The notes: generated by a model from the letters alone, not told the origin. A DNA stretch of 64,000 nt from JALZHR01 sp036388475 (GCA_036388475.1 DASVRT010000041.1:1-64000); one strand, 5' to 3'; positions 40,033 to 49,325 are shown, numbered from the stretch's first letter. Made by a program: numbers and translations.

Positions 40033-40284
40033 GCAGAAACGCAGGCGCAAGTCACCGAATTGCAGGCGAAGTTCATAGAAACATCCACATCGTATACGGA
40101 AATACACACGCATCTTACAGAATTACACGCACGTTTCACAGAATTACATACGCATTTTGCAGAATTACATATGCATTTTGTAGAAATATAGGCGGCTTTT
40201 ATAGAATTGCAAGCGTCTTTCACGGAAATAGAGTCGGGAATTACAGAAAAACAAGCAGCGTTTGCGGAAATACAAGTGAAAGAT
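40033..40284. repeat. 21-bp tandem array, 12 units, heptad-like in one frame
   Basis: Twelve units of exactly 21 bp run without slippage (starts 40033, 40054 ... 40264). The core consensus is ACAGAATTACANRCGCNTTTT. Read on the plus strand in the register of the units, each encodes a seven-residue x-E-L/I-x-x-x-F unit, a coiled-coil heptad pattern, but unit 8 contains TAG and no start codon precedes. It therefore appears non-coding now, or is a decayed coding repeat. Confidence 0.92.
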
Positions 40285-40560
40285 TCAAAAATGCCGTTGA
40301 TAAAATTTACGTCAATATTTGTAACAAATACGGCGTGACGAATAAATTCCGCGCGCATTGCTGATTATCCGCGTCATTTCCGCCGGGCGAATGTGCTTTT
40401 TTGAGCTGATCGTTGCCGAAAGCACTGTAATCTGTAATGATGTTTGTCTCACGGACAAGCAGCTTTTCTCAGCCGCAGAGAGCCGGAGCGTCCATTAAAA
40501 TATTGATTTTTCTTTTAAGATAAGGTATTAAATCTCAGCACGAGGAGAGAGAATTATTAT

Positions 40561-43500
40561 ATGAAACGATTTTTGTCCGCCGTTGGTTTGTGTTTTTTCT
40601 TACTGATTTTCGGATTTTTCGTTTTTTTGCCGACCTCGCAGGCGGAAAACAATATTTTATTAAATCTGCTTAATCTGCCCGCGCCGCCGCCGCCGAATCC
40701 TCTGGTTAAAAATTTATTAAAGGCGCGCGCGGAAGATTTTTTCAATAAAAACAATCCGCCGAAAGACGATGCGCCGATTGATGATTTACTGGCTTACTGG
40801 ACTTACCAGAATCAATTTAACGCCAAATATACTTTCGCCGCGAAGCCTTCCGAAGAAAGCCTGAAAAGACTCGTCGCCGAGCTGGAAAAAGACCCGGAAC
40901 GCCTGACGGAATTTATCAACATCCTGCCGAAAAATCAGGCGACGGTCGAACTCGTCAAGCGATTTTACGACCAGGAGCTCGCCAGCCGGAAGTACGAAAG
41001 AGATTGGCGCGACGCGGTTAAAAGATGGCTTACTTATAACAGCGGTTATTTTAGCGAAGAGCTTTTGAAAACCGCCGGCGCAACGGATGAGACGGCGGAT
41101 TACGTGTCGAATCAGGATGAATTGCTGGCTTTAGCCAGAGTTGACTGGGAAAAAGCGCGCCCGATTTTAGAGCGTTTGCTCGGCGACCCGAACAAGCCTG
41201 TCTCGCAGACGCTGGCGCGCTGGGCTTTTTACGAGCACGCCTTAAAGGAAAGCGACACGAGCGACATTGAAAAATATCGCCGCGAGTTGCAGACGACGGT
41301 GGAAAATCGAGGCGCGGGCGCGGGCAATCGCGATTTGGCGATGGATGCGCTGGTCGAAGCGGGCGATTTTGAAGGTCGCGACGAATGGTATTTCTCGCTG
41401 CTTTCAGACGAAACTTTGTTTGAGCTGCGCGTCGGCGGGCGAGTTTTTACGGGCTTGACGACGCTTTTGAATCATTCGCCGCCGGAAAGATACGTCGAGA
41501 AAATGCTCGAACTGGTCAAAAGCGACAACAAAGCCGTGCGCAACGCGGCGGTGCGCAACCTGAGCACGCTCGTTCCGCAGAAAAATCCCGAAGTTATCAA
41601 GGCTCTGCTGCCGTGGCTGGAAAATCCGAAATGGGCAAAGGAAGTCGGCAGCGAAAGACGGGTATTGATTGGCGTGTTGGATTCGGTGGCGATTCCCGAA
41701 AGCGTTCCGGGCTTGATTGCGATGCTCAATGAAAAGGAAACGCGCGAAGTTAATACTGTGACCACCGTCAATACCAATACGTCTTCGTCCAATACTTATT
41801 CCGGCGGCAGCGTCAAACAGGTTGATTCTTATCCTTTCCGCTATGCGGCGATAAATGCTCTGGCGACGCAGAAAGACGCGCGGGCGGTTCCGGCTCTGCG
41901 CTTTCTCCTGTCGCAGACCGAGGAATACGAGCGCCGTCTGGTCGTCAAAGCTTTATTTTTATGCGGCGGTTATTCCATTCCCGAACAGGTTGAGGCGCTC
42001 GAACTCATCGCCAAAAACACCAGCCTGCGCAATGACGAGGTAGAGACGACGCCGAGTACGCCGGTCAACGTCAGCACGGGAGCTAATGTCGCCGTCATCC
42101 GGGAAATCGAATCGATATATGCCGCTCCTAATATTTCGGTCGTCGGCAATTCGGCGGGCTACGGCGTGACGCCTGACCTGAAAGATTCAAGGGTAATTTT
42201 AGGACTCCAGATAATGGAACATACCGAGCCGGGTAATGAATTAATCGAGGCTTTGCTCGAACGCATCGAATATCTCGACCGGAAAGAACCGGATATCGCC
42301 TCCGCTTTGCGAAAAATTATCCAGAACTGGCGCGGCGCGGCGGTCAATTCGATGCTGCTCCGGGATTTGAAAAACAACAAGACCGATATAGACGGCGTCA
42401 TCAAGCTTTTGAGCCTGCGAAAAGAGTTGAAGGAAAAGCAGTTTAATGAAGTTTCCGACGTTCGCGGCGGCAGCTCGATTGCGCTCGGCATTGCGGCTTG
42501 CCTGACCGAAACGGGCAGCGATTATGACGCGATTCTGGCGGGCGAAAATGTCGAAAGCAAAATTGCGATGCTCGCGTGCGCCAGATTGATTCGCGCCGCG
42601 CTGCCCGTCAGCGCCGTCGCCAAACATCTGCAAAGCCCGAACAAGCTGCTCGCGCTGGCGGCGGAGCGCTATCTGGAAAGCGAGGATTCGCCCGGAGCGC
42701 GAATGCAGATTCTCGCGCTGCACCCGAACGAAGCCAGGATTCTCGGCGCGCGCAATTCTTTCTCTTCCGGCGCGATGCCCGCCGTCAACAATAATTTTTT
42801 GCGGGATTTGTTTATCAGCGTCGACGAAGCGTTTGCGTCACTGCCGTTTTATTATTTCACCGCCGATTTTGAAGAGTTGACGGCAGGCGAGCGGAAGCTG
42901 CAAAAAGAGGTCAGGGAAAATCAGGAGCTTCTGGGAATTTATTCCTACGGGGACAATTTTATACGAATCTATAAGGATAAAGCCGTTTTCAGTTGGGAAG
43001 AAGACGTCTCGCGCTACCGCGAGCGCGTTTTGACCAAAGAGGAATTCGACGCTTTTAAAAGCTATCTGGCGGCGAATGAAGTTGACGAGATTCCGCCGTT
43101 TCTGTCCGCCTGCGAGGGCTGCGAGGCGAAGGAATTGGTGATGCTGGGGCGCGGCGGCGGGCGGCGCGTTTTCATTCGCGCCGACGAAGCATCGAAATTT
43201 TTCGTCGAGCTGGAAAAGATGTTTGACGAAGTGCAGAAGCCGCCGGCGAAGCTTCACTACTGGCTGGAAAAAAACGTCGCGGGTCTGGAAATTTTGTTTG
43301 ACGACGAGAGTTTACAGGCGCGTTCGGTCTGGAAAAACGGCGATGATTTTCGCGTCCTGATTGATAATACGACGCGCCGCAAACAAATAGAAGAAGAATT
43401 GGAGAAACAGGAAGAAACCGAAGCGGAAAGCGACGGATACGATTATGACAAAGGACAGGTGCTCAGCGCCGAGCGCCGCGCGCAGCGGCAGTATGAAAAC

Positions 43501-44277
43501 TTTGCGTGGTATAGATTCGAGTCGGCGAAGCTTTCCGGTTTGATTGCCCAACCGCCGGGCGTCGAGTTTATCCCTGTGCAGGACAATCTGCCGGGAAGCG
43601 GCGAAGACCGGCAATGGAAAGCGCGAACCGCGAATTTTGAAATCAGGGCGGACGGTGAAGGTTTGCATAAAATCACCGGCGGGCGAGCGAGTAAAATCCG
43701 CACCGGATATTATTCGAAACCGCTCGTGACGGCAAACGGGCGCTGGGCGCTGGCGACCAGATACGACGACGAAGGACCGCCCGCGCTGGTGCGCGTCAAT
43801 CTGCTGACGGGCAAGGAACTCAAGATTAAAATGCCGCAGCAGTATCCGACCTTTGAAGCCGTCGCTTTTATTCCGTCGATTAATAAGGCGCTGGTCTTCG
43901 GCGGCGCTTATCAGGGCGAAGAATATGAGGACGCCGAAACCAAGGAGAACAGAATGGGCGATTACTTTCTGCTCGACGTCGAAACCGGATTGGTGCAGCC
44001 GGCAAAAGGCGAGATTCGCCCGCTTGCGCAGCAAACTTTTCGCCCGCTTCAACCGACCGCCAAACCCGACGAATTCTGGGCGGCGATTCCCGACGAAGTG
44101 AAAAACGAAACGCAGATTGGCGTTTATAACGCGAAAACACTCGCCTTTAAATCCATCATCAAACTGCCGCAAATCGCTTTCGACAGTATGAATATGTGGG
44201 TTGACGAGAAAGACCGGAAAATTTATTTCGTTTACGAAGGGCATCTGCTCGGCTTGCCGCTGCCGAAAAGCAATTAA
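40561..44277 (+). CDS. giant secreted HEAT-repeat protein
   Basis: This exported protein has 1238 residues. A signal peptide (VGLCFFLLIFGFFVFLPTSQ) is followed by a Pro-rich stretch. A long alpha-helical region (about 60-780) contains HEAT-like repeats, for example YVEKMLELVKSDNKAVRNAA, then VRNLSTL and YAAINALATQKDARAVPALR. From about 790 the character changes. There is a region resembling a small globular domain (ELLGIYSYGDNFIRIYKDKA, FLSACEGCEAKELVMLGRGG) and a C-terminal half with beta-propeller-like strands (RWALATRYDDEGPPALVRVN, KALVFGGAYQGEEYEDAE, GDYFLLDVETGLVQPAKG). It is probably a periplasmic or surface protein-interaction scaffold; there is no catalytic motif. The gene stands alone. 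Confidence 0.8.
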   Translation: MKRFLSAVGLCFFLLIFGFFVFLPTSQAENNILLNLLNLPAPPPPNPLVKNLLKARAEDFFNKNNPPKDDAPIDDLLAYWTYQNQFNAKYTFAAKPSEESLKRLVAELEKDPERLTEFINILPKNQATVELVKRFYDQELASRKYERDWRDAVKRWLTYNSGYFSEELLKTAGATDETADYVSNQDELLALARVDWEKARPILERLLGDPNKPVSQTLARWAFYEHALKESDTSDIEKYRRELQTTVENRGAGAGNRDLAMDALVEAGDFEGRDEWYFSLLSDETLFELRVGGRVFTGLTTLLNHSPPERYVEKMLELVKSDNKAVRNAAVRNLSTLVPQKNPEVIKALLPWLENPKWAKEVGSERRVLIGVLDSVAIPESVPGLIAMLNEKETREVNTVTTVNTNTSSSNTYSGGSVKQVDSYPFRYAAINALATQKDARAVPALRFLLSQTEEYERRLVVKALFLCGGYSIPEQVEALELIAKNTSLRNDEVETTPSTPVNVSTGANVAVIREIESIYAAPNISVVGNSAGYGVTPDLKDSRVILGLQIMEHTEPGNELIEALLERIEYLDRKEPDIASALRKIIQNWRGAAVNSMLLRDLKNNKTDIDGVIKLLSLRKELKEKQFNEVSDVRGGSSIALGIAACLTETGSDYDAILAGENVESKIAMLACARLIRAALPVSAVAKHLQSPNKLLALAAERYLESEDSPGARMQILALHPNEARILGARNSFSSGAMPAVNNNFLRDLFISVDEAFASLPFYYFTADFEELTAGERKLQKEVRENQELLGIYSYGDNFIRIYKDKAVFSWEEDVSRYRERVLTKEEFDAFKSYLAANEVDEIPPFLSACEGCEAKELVMLGRGGGRRVFIRADEASKFFVELEKMFDEVQKPPAKLHYWLEKNVAGLEILFDDESLQARSVWKNGDDFRVLIDNTTRRKQIEEELEKQEETEAESDGYDYDKGQVLSAERRAQRQYENFAWYRFESAKLSGLIAQPPGVEFIPVQDNLPGSGEDRQWKARTANFEIRADGEGLHKITGGRASKIRTGYYSKPLVTANGRWALATRYDDEGPPALVRVNLLTGKELKIKMPQQYPTFEAVAFIPSINKALVFGGAYQGEEYEDAETKENRMGDYFLLDVETGLVQPAKGEIRPLAQQTFRPLQPTAKPDEFWAAIPDEVKNETQIGVYNAKTLAFKSIIKLPQIAFDSMNMWVDEKDRKIYFVYEGHLLGLPLPKSN

Positions 44278-44284
44278 CGGAAAA

Positions 44285-44395
44285 CGGAAAACTGTAAAGG
44301 CGAGCCGCGAATTTAATTCTGACTTCCGGCTTTAGAATTAAATTTTTTCTTCCCTATTCCGTTCTCCATTTTCCGTTGTTTACTTGCCTTTGCGC
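44285..44395. repeat. intergenic word-type inverted repeat upstream of rpsU
   Basis: Left words (ACGGAAAACTG, GAATTTAATTCTGAC) are mirrored by GTCAGAATTAAA-like sequence, TTTAGAATTAAATTT and TCCATTTTCCGT on the right. The stem is imperfect and lies between the HEAT protein stop and the rpsU leader. Confidence 0.6.
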
Positions 44396-44475
44396 TGAAA
44401 AAAGTGTTTAATAATCATTTCGCCTGATGGCAGACGAGCCGACTGTGTCGGAGATTAAGGAGATGGAATTTTAAA

Positions 44476-44760
44476 ATGGCTTTTGTAACAGTAAACAATA
44501 ACGAGTCAATCGAAAGCGCGCTGCGCCGCTTCAAGCGCAAAGTGATGACCGAAGAAATTATTAAAGATTTGAAAAAACACGCGCATTTCGTGCCGCCCGG
44601 ACAGAAAGCGAAACTCAAATCGGCGATGGCTCGCAAGCGCAACAAAAAGCGCAACCGTATGCGCCCGATGGGTAACAACAATAATTTTAATAATCAGAAC
44701 AACCAGAATCAAAATACTGGCGGCGGCGGCGGCTTCAACCGCGAACCGAGAAACGGTTAG
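44476..44760 (+). CDS. rpsU: ribosomal protein bS21 with Asn/Gly-rich tail
   Basis: bS21 is a small-subunit protein that helps mRNA binding at initiation. The first 65 residues are typical: VTVNNNESIESALRRFKRKV, then KHAHFVPPGQKAKLKSAMAR and KRNKKRNRMRP. The C-terminal 28 residues are a low-complexity Asn/Gln/Gly extension (GNNNNFNNQNNQNQNTGGGG) not seen in the classical proteins. AAGGAGAT precedes the ATG at an ideal distance. The gene is followed after 94 bases by surE on the same strand. Confidence 0.95.
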   Translation: MAFVTVNNNESIESALRRFKRKVMTEEIIKDLKKHAHFVPPGQKAKLKSAMARKRNKKRNRMRPMGNNNNFNNQNNQNQNTGGGGGFNREPRNG

Positions 44761-44854
44761 GACTTGGCGATTTGCGGTCAGATAAGGATTTATTTAATTA
44801 AATTACTCCGATTCTCCAAATCGGCATTCGCAAATCGCAAATCGAAAATTTTTT

Positions 44855-45622
44855 ATGCCTTCGGAAAAGGTTCGGATTCTGGTCACGAATGACGACGGCA
44901 TTCATTCGCGGGGAATTGCCGAACTGGAAAATGCTTTACGCGAAATCGGCGATGTTTACGTTGTCGCGCCCGAATCGGAAATGTCGGGCGCATCTCACAG
45001 CCTGACCTTAGCCCGACCGCTTAGAATCAGACAAATCGACGAACGACACTGGACGGTTGACGGCACGCCGACCGATTGCGTGACGCTGGCGCTGAACCGC
45101 ATTCTGCCGCTGCAAGAGCGACCGCACATTTGCGCTTCCGGCATCAATCACGGTCCTAATCTGGGCGACGACGCAACTTATTCGGGAACCGTCGCCGGCG
45201 CGATGGAAGCCACGATTTTAGGCGTTCCCGGTCTGGCTTTCAGCCTGATAGCCACGCGCAATCACGATTTTACCGAGTCGGCAAAAATCGCGCGTCAGCT
45301 GACCGCCAAGACAATCGAGGAAGGCTTGCCCGAAGGAACTTTGTTGAATATCAATGTGCCGAAAGGCATTCCGAAAGGTTTTCGCATCACCAAACAAGGT
45401 CTGAAAAACGCCCGCCCGATTATCTCGGAGCACACCGACCCGCGCGGAAAACCGTATTATTGGATTGGCGAAGAACGCAGCGGTTTTCACGCCGAAGGCG
45501 GAACCGATTTCGAAGCGATTGACGAAGGCTTTGTTTCCGTCACGCCGATGCGCAGCGATTTGACGAATTATAAAGCCCTCGAATTATTGAAAGATTGGGA
45601 CGAGATGAATTTGCGATTTTGA
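44855..45622 (+). CDS. surE: 5'/3'-nucleotidase SurE
   Basis: SurE is a metal-dependent survival nucleotidase removing phosphate from nucleoside monophosphates. The 255-residue protein shows ILVTNDDGIHSRGIAEL with the metal-binding Asp pair, VVAPESEMSGASHSLTL, VDGTPTDCVTLAL and CASGINHGPNLGDDATYSGT with AGAMEATILGVP, and the C-terminal VSVTPMRSDLTNY. Length is normal. The leader contains word repeats (GCAAATCGCAAATCG). It is followed by pcm after 93 bases; surE-pcm is a widely conserved pair and supports both assignments. Confidence 0.95.
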   Translation: MPSEKVRILVTNDDGIHSRGIAELENALREIGDVYVVAPESEMSGASHSLTLARPLRIRQIDERHWTVDGTPTDCVTLALNRILPLQERPHICASGINHGPNLGDDATYSGTVAGAMEATILGVPGLAFSLIATRNHDFTESAKIARQLTAKTIEEGLPEGTLLNINVPKGIPKGFRITKQGLKNARPIISEHTDPRGKPYYWIGEERSGFHAEGGTDFEAIDEGFVSVTPMRSDLTNYKALELLKDWDEMNLRF

Positions 45623-45624
45623 AA

Positions 45625-45712
45625 ACGGAAATCGGGCTTTGGTCTTGGCGTTAAAAATTCAACTTGAGCAGCGAGCATCGAAGACCAAAGACCAAAGTCC
45701 GAAGACCGTTCA
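45625..45712. repeat. intergenic word repeat between surE and pcm
   Basis: GGGCTTTGGTCTTGG on the left faces AAGACCAAAGACCAAAGTCCG on the right, giving a stem across the surE-pcm spacer; the central part is TTAAAAATTCAACTTGAGC. Confidence 0.7.
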
Positions 45713-45715
45713 TAA

Positions 45716-46366
45716 ATGATTGACGAATACGAAATTCCGCGTCAGCGAATGATTCAGCGTTTGCGCGAACATTACCAGATTCAGGACGAGCGAATTTTAG
45801 AAGTGATGCGCCGCGTGCCGCGTCATTTTTTTGTTCCCGAAGCCTTAAAAGTGCAGGCATACGCCGACAATGCGCTGCCGATTGCGGGAAAACAGACGAT
45901 TTCACAGCCGTTTATCGTCGCGCGAATGACCGAGCTGCTGGAACTCGCGGCGCATTCCAGAGTGCTGGAAATCGGCGCGGGCTCCGGTTATCAAACGGTG
46001 ATTCTGGCGCAGCTGGCGCGCAATGTTTACGCCATTGAGCGCGTTCCGCAACTGGCGAGCGAAGCGCAAGGAAGGCTTCAACAATTGAAAATTCAGAACG
46101 TCGCGCTGCGCTGTTCGGACGGAACGCTCGGCTGGGACGTTTACGCGCCGTTTGACGCGATTCTGGTCGCGGCGGGCAGTCCGGAAATTCCCGAACCGCT
46201 TCTTCAACAGTTAAAAATCGGCGGGCGGCTCGTTTTGCCCGTCGGGCAAGACCAGCAAACGCAGCGTCTCGTACGCGTCACGCGCACGGAAAAAGGTTTT
46301 CAGAGGGAAGATTTCGGCGCGTGCGCTTTTGTGCCGCTGATTGGCGAGCACGGTTGGCAAGGATAA
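45716..46366 (+). CDS. pcm: protein-L-isoaspartate O-methyltransferase
   Basis: PCMT methylates isoaspartyl residues in damaged proteins using S-adenosylmethionine. The 216-residue protein has VMRRVPRHFFVPEALKVQAY, then ALPIAGKQTISQPFIVARMT (substrate-side block), and the SAM motif VLEIGAGSGYQTVILAQLA at about 82-100. The methyltransferase-fold strands VYAIERVP and FDAILVAAGSPEIPEPLLQQ follow. Length matches the family. ATG 45716 begins directly after the word repeat. It pairs with surE. Confidence 0.95.
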   Translation: MIDEYEIPRQRMIQRLREHYQIQDERILEVMRRVPRHFFVPEALKVQAYADNALPIAGKQTISQPFIVARMTELLELAAHSRVLEIGAGSGYQTVILAQLARNVYAIERVPQLASEAQGRLQQLKIQNVALRCSDGTLGWDVYAPFDAILVAAGSPEIPEPLLQQLKIGGRLVLPVGQDQQTQRLVRVTRTEKGFQREDFGACAFVPLIGEHGWQG

Positions 46367-46425
46367 ATTACGAATTACGAATTGGAAGACACAATTCATC
46401 CTTCGTAATTCGTAATTCGTAATTT
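46366..46425. repeat. intergenic hairpin of TTCGTAAT words
   Basis: AATTACGAATTACGAATT on the left (46366-46384) pairs with the tandem TTCGTAATTCGTAATTCG on the right (about 46402-46424). This 8-bp word is shared with the repeat near 34850 and with 7060-7095. Confidence 0.85.
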
Positions 46426-46432
46426 TAAACCT

Positions 46433-47128
46433 ATGGAATCAATAATAGATTTTCTTTATCAGGTAAAAGATTTTTTAAATCCGAAACTTTTAATTGATTA
46501 TTTACTGAATCTGCTCGGCATTTACGTTTATTTCGGGTTATTTTTTATCGTTTTCGCCGAAACCGGTCTGGCGGTCGGTTTTTTTCTGCCGGGCGATTCG
46601 TTACTGGTCGTTTCGGGATTGTTTGCCGCCGCCGGAAAGCTGAATGTTTTTCTGGTTTTGCTGGCATTTTTTCTCGGCTCGGTCATCGGCGACAGCACCG
46701 GTTACTGGACGGGCAGAACAATGGGAAAACGGCTTTTCAACCGCGAGAAATCGTTTATCTTTAAACCGAGCCGCGTCGAAAAGGCGAAAAAGTTTTTTGA
46801 AAAACACGGCGCGAAAACGATTATTCTGGCGCGCTTTGTGCCGATTGTGCGGACGTTTGCGCCGATGGTCGTCGGCGCGACCGAGATGCCTTACGCGAGA
46901 TTTCTGCCGTTTAGCCTGCTCGGCGGTTTTTTGTGGATTTTCAGTATGGTGCTGGCGGGATATTTTCTGGGCGGCGTGATTGAGCGCGCGCTGAATATCA
47001 AGCTCGAAGACCACATCGAAAAAGTCGTTATCGTCGTCGTGTTTCTGTCTTTGCTGCCGCCGCTGATAGAATTTTTGAAACACAGATACGGTAAAAAGGA
47101 AGCCGAAGCGGAAACTCCGGTTCCATAA
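46433..47128 (+). CDS. DedA-family membrane protein
   Basis: This polytopic membrane protein has 231 residues. The family blocks are FAETGLAVGFFLPGDSLLVV, VIGDSTGYWTGRTMGKRLF, and IILARFVPIVRTFAPMVVG followed by MPYARFLPFSLLGGFLWI. DedA proteins act as lipid scramblases/flippases (for example of undecaprenyl phosphate in related families) and affect envelope homeostasis. The C-terminus is a charged tail. Length is typical. It is co-directional with pcm across a hairpin repeat. Confidence 0.9.
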   Translation: MESIIDFLYQVKDFLNPKLLIDYLLNLLGIYVYFGLFFIVFAETGLAVGFFLPGDSLLVVSGLFAAAGKLNVFLVLLAFFLGSVIGDSTGYWTGRTMGKRLFNREKSFIFKPSRVEKAKKFFEKHGAKTIILARFVPIVRTFAPMVVGATEMPYARFLPFSLLGGFLWIFSMVLAGYFLGGVIERALNIKLEDHIEKVVIVVVFLSLLPPLIEFLKHRYGKKEAEAETPVP

Positions 47129-47208
47129 TATATTTATTAAGGCTTCGGGTTTTGTCTTCGGGTTTGACTTAATCGGTTTCGTAACCTAAAATTTAAAACT
47201 TGACATAG

Positions 47209-47285
47209 CGGGGCGTGGCTCAGCCTGGTAGAGCGCACGGTTCGGGACCGTGAGGTCGGATGTTCAAATCATCTCGCCCCGACCA
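47209..47285 (+). tRNA. tRNA-Pro (anticodon CGG)
   Basis: This is a cloverleaf of 77 bases: acceptor stem CGGGGCG/CGCCCCG, D arm GCTCAGCCTGGTAGAGC, anticodon stem CACGG/CCGTG with loop TTCGGGA (anticodon CGG), T arm GGATG-TTCAAAT-CATCT (closed by one G-T pair), and the 3' discriminator A followed by CCA encoded in the gene. A strong terminator follows. Confidence 0.97.
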
Positions 47286-47296
47286 TTTTATTAAAA

Positions 47297-47342
47297 AAAG
47301 AAAAGGCTTTCTGAATTCGTTTTGGAAAGCCTTTTCTTTTTT
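47297..47342 (+). terminator. intrinsic terminator after tRNA-Pro
   Basis: AAAAGGCTTTC and GAAAGCCTTTT form an 11-pair stem with a T-run on the right, starting 12 bases after the tRNA. Confidence 0.92.
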
Positions 47343-47427
47343 CCGTCGAGATAGTGTAAAAAGGTGTGATGAAATTTTTTGGCAAAAGCCGTTTTGTGCA
47401 ATAAAAATCAGGTTGTATAAAACGATT

Positions 47428-48612
47428 ATGAAGCAAGGCGCGCGCGAAAAAACAAATATAAGCTGGCTTCGTTATGCCGGAGCGGTCGCCGGCGTCGGTT
47501 TGGTCATCGCCGTTTTTGAACCTTTTCGCGCGCATATTAATGCAACGACAGTCGCCTTTGCGCTGCTGCTGGTTATTTTACTGGCGGCGACATTTATCGG
47601 CAGAAATCCGGCGCTGCTTTCTTCGCTGGTCGCCGTGCTGGGTTTAAATTATTTCTTTCTGCCGCCGGTCAGAGCCTGGACGATTTCCGAGCCGCAGAAT
47701 TTAGTGGCGTGGGCATCTTTTACCGTCACCGCCATTATTGCCGGCGAGCTTTCGGCGTATGCCAAACGTCGCGCCGAGGAAGCCACGCGGCGCAAACAGG
47801 AAATCGAGAGGCTTTACCGCGAGCTTCAGGAAGCGTTCGAGCGAGCGAGCGAAGCCGAAGCCCTGCGCCGCAGCGAAAAGCTGAAATCCGCTTTGCTCGA
47901 CGCGGTGACGCACGATTTGCGAACGCCTCTGACTTCCATCAAAACTTCGATTACCACGCTTTTGGACGACGAGAAAATCAATGAGGGAAAGTTTCAGCTC
48001 GGCGCGGAAGGTCGGCACGAGTTTTTTGAAATTATAGATGAAGAAACCGACCGTTTGAATCATTTTATCGAAGGAATGGTCGAGCTGGCGCGCATCGAAG
48101 CCGGAGAATTAAATTTGCGTCAGGCGTGGAGCGAGGTCAATGAAATTATTCAAGCCGCATTGATTCGCGCCGAGCCGCTTTTGGAAAATTATTATATTAA
48201 ACTTGATTTGGAAAAAGATTTGCCGCTGCTGCGCGCCGATTCGAAGGCTTTAGCCGAGGTGCTCTACAATCTGCTCGAAAATGCTTCAAAATACGCTCCC
48301 GAAAACACAAATATCGAAATTTCGGTGAAACGCGCGGGCGGCGAAATATTGGAATTTGTAGTTTCGGACGAAGGCGTCGGCATTCCCGAAAATCTGCGCG
48401 AACACATCTTTGATAAATTTTTTCGCGTCAGCGATATCGGAAACGATAAACACGCACCGAGCGGGACGGGTTTGGGATTGGCAATCGCGAAAGGTATCAT
48501 CGAAGCGCATAACGGGAAAATTTGGGTCACGGACGCTTTACCGGGCGCGGGCACGAGATTTATTTTTACCGTGCCGATTGGCGATGAACAAAAGTTTGCC
48601 GAATCGAGTTGA
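47428..48612 (+). CDS. short KdpD-like sensor histidine kinase
   Basis: This histidine kinase has 394 residues. It keeps only the membrane (DUF4118, about 15-105, four hydrophobic segments such as VAFALLLVILLAATFIG and the PPVRAWTISEPQNLVA loop) and kinase parts of KdpD. The large N-terminal KdpD and universal-stress domains are missing. HisKA has LLDAVTHDLRTPLTSIKTSI with His162. The ATPase domain has the N-box VLYNLLENASKYAP, VSDEGVGIP and GTGLGLAIAKG. I start at ATG 47428, downstream of the tRNA terminator. The response regulator gene starts 18 bases after its stop, so the two form one operon. Confidence 0.9.
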   Translation: MKQGAREKTNISWLRYAGAVAGVGLVIAVFEPFRAHINATTVAFALLLVILLAATFIGRNPALLSSLVAVLGLNYFFLPPVRAWTISEPQNLVAWASFTVTAIIAGELSAYAKRRAEEATRRKQEIERLYRELQEAFERASEAEALRRSEKLKSALLDAVTHDLRTPLTSIKTSITTLLDDEKINEGKFQLGAEGRHEFFEIIDEETDRLNHFIEGMVELARIEAGELNLRQAWSEVNEIIQAALIRAEPLLENYYIKLDLEKDLPLLRADSKALAEVLYNLLENASKYAPENTNIEISVKRAGGEILEFVVSDEGVGIPENLREHIFDKFFRVSDIGNDKHAPSGTGLGLAIAKGIIEAHNGKIWVTDALPGAGTRFIFTVPIGDEQKFAESS

Positions 48613-48629
48613 AGGATTTTAAAAGTTAA

Positions 48630-49325
48630 ATGAGCGTGGAATCCGCCAAACGCATTTTAGTTGTCGACGACGAGCCGCAGATTTTGCGCGCTTTGCGAAA
48701 GAGTTTGACGATAAATCAATTTGACGTGCGGACCGCCTCGGACGGCGAAGCCGCGCTGGATTTATTCCGCGATTGGTCGCCGGATTTAATCATTACAGAC
48801 CTCACGATGCCCTTGATGAACGGCTTGGAGTTGTGCCGCGAAGTTCGCCGTTTTTCACAGATTCCGATAATTGTTTTGTCGGTGAAAGGCGAGGAAAAAA
48901 TCAAAATCGAAGCTTTGGACATCGGCGCGGACGATTATATAACGAAACCGTTCAGCATTGACGAGCTGCTGGCGCGGATTCGCGCTGCGTTGCGGCGCGC
49001 GCCGTCGGGCGCTGCCGCTATCGAAACGAAAATTGAAACGGGTGATTTTTCCATCGACCTCGACGCGCGGCAGGTTTACGTGCGCGGTGCAGAAGTTCAT
49101 CTGACGCCGAAAGAGTTTGAACTGCTCATTTATTTAATTAAAAATCAAGGCAGAATCGTGACGCACCGGACGCTGCTCGACGCCGTGTGGGGCGGAAATT
49201 CTACCGAACAAAACGAATACCTGCGCGTTTTTATCGGGCAATTGCGCAAAAAAATCGAGCCGAATCCTTCGAAGCCGCGCTATATTTTGACTGACCCGTG
49301 GGTCGGCTACCGTTTCAACCCATAA
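48630..49325 (+). CDS. KdpE-like OmpR-family response regulator
   Basis: This protein has 231 residues. The receiver domain begins RILVVDDEPQILRALRKSL, with phosphoacceptor Asp57 in LIITDLTMPLMNGLEL and the Lys in DDYITKPFSIDELLARI. The winged-helix domain (about 130-231) has LTPKEFELLIYLIKNQGRIV and LRVFIGQLRKKIEPNPSKPR with YILTDPWVGYRF. The ending and the IGADDYITKPF style fit the KdpE subgroup. With the KdpD-like kinase it probably reports on potassium or ionic strength. No kdpFABC is present; the nearby KimA-like transporter is a plausible target. Confidence 0.93.
   Translation: MSVESAKRILVVDDEPQILRALRKSLTINQFDVRTASDGEAALDLFRDWSPDLIITDLTMPLMNGLELCREVRRFSQIPIIVLSVKGEEKIKIEALDIGADDYITKPFSIDELLARIRAALRRAPSGAAAIETKIETGDFSIDLDARQVYVRGAEVHLTPKEFELLIYLIKNQGRIVTHRTLLDAVWGGNSTEQNEYLRVFIGQLRKKIEPNPSKPRYILTDPWVGYRFNP

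Noticed and set aside
39936..40358. 140-codon minus-strand frame across the 21-bp array
   Set aside because: The frame exists because a 21-bp repeat keeps one phase; its Cys/Ser/Val-rich translation has no leader or domain, and no ribosome site precedes it.
44465..44475. Riboswitch or r-protein leader upstream of rpsU
   Set aside because: Apart from the ribosome site and a word-type repeat I found no conserved structured leader.
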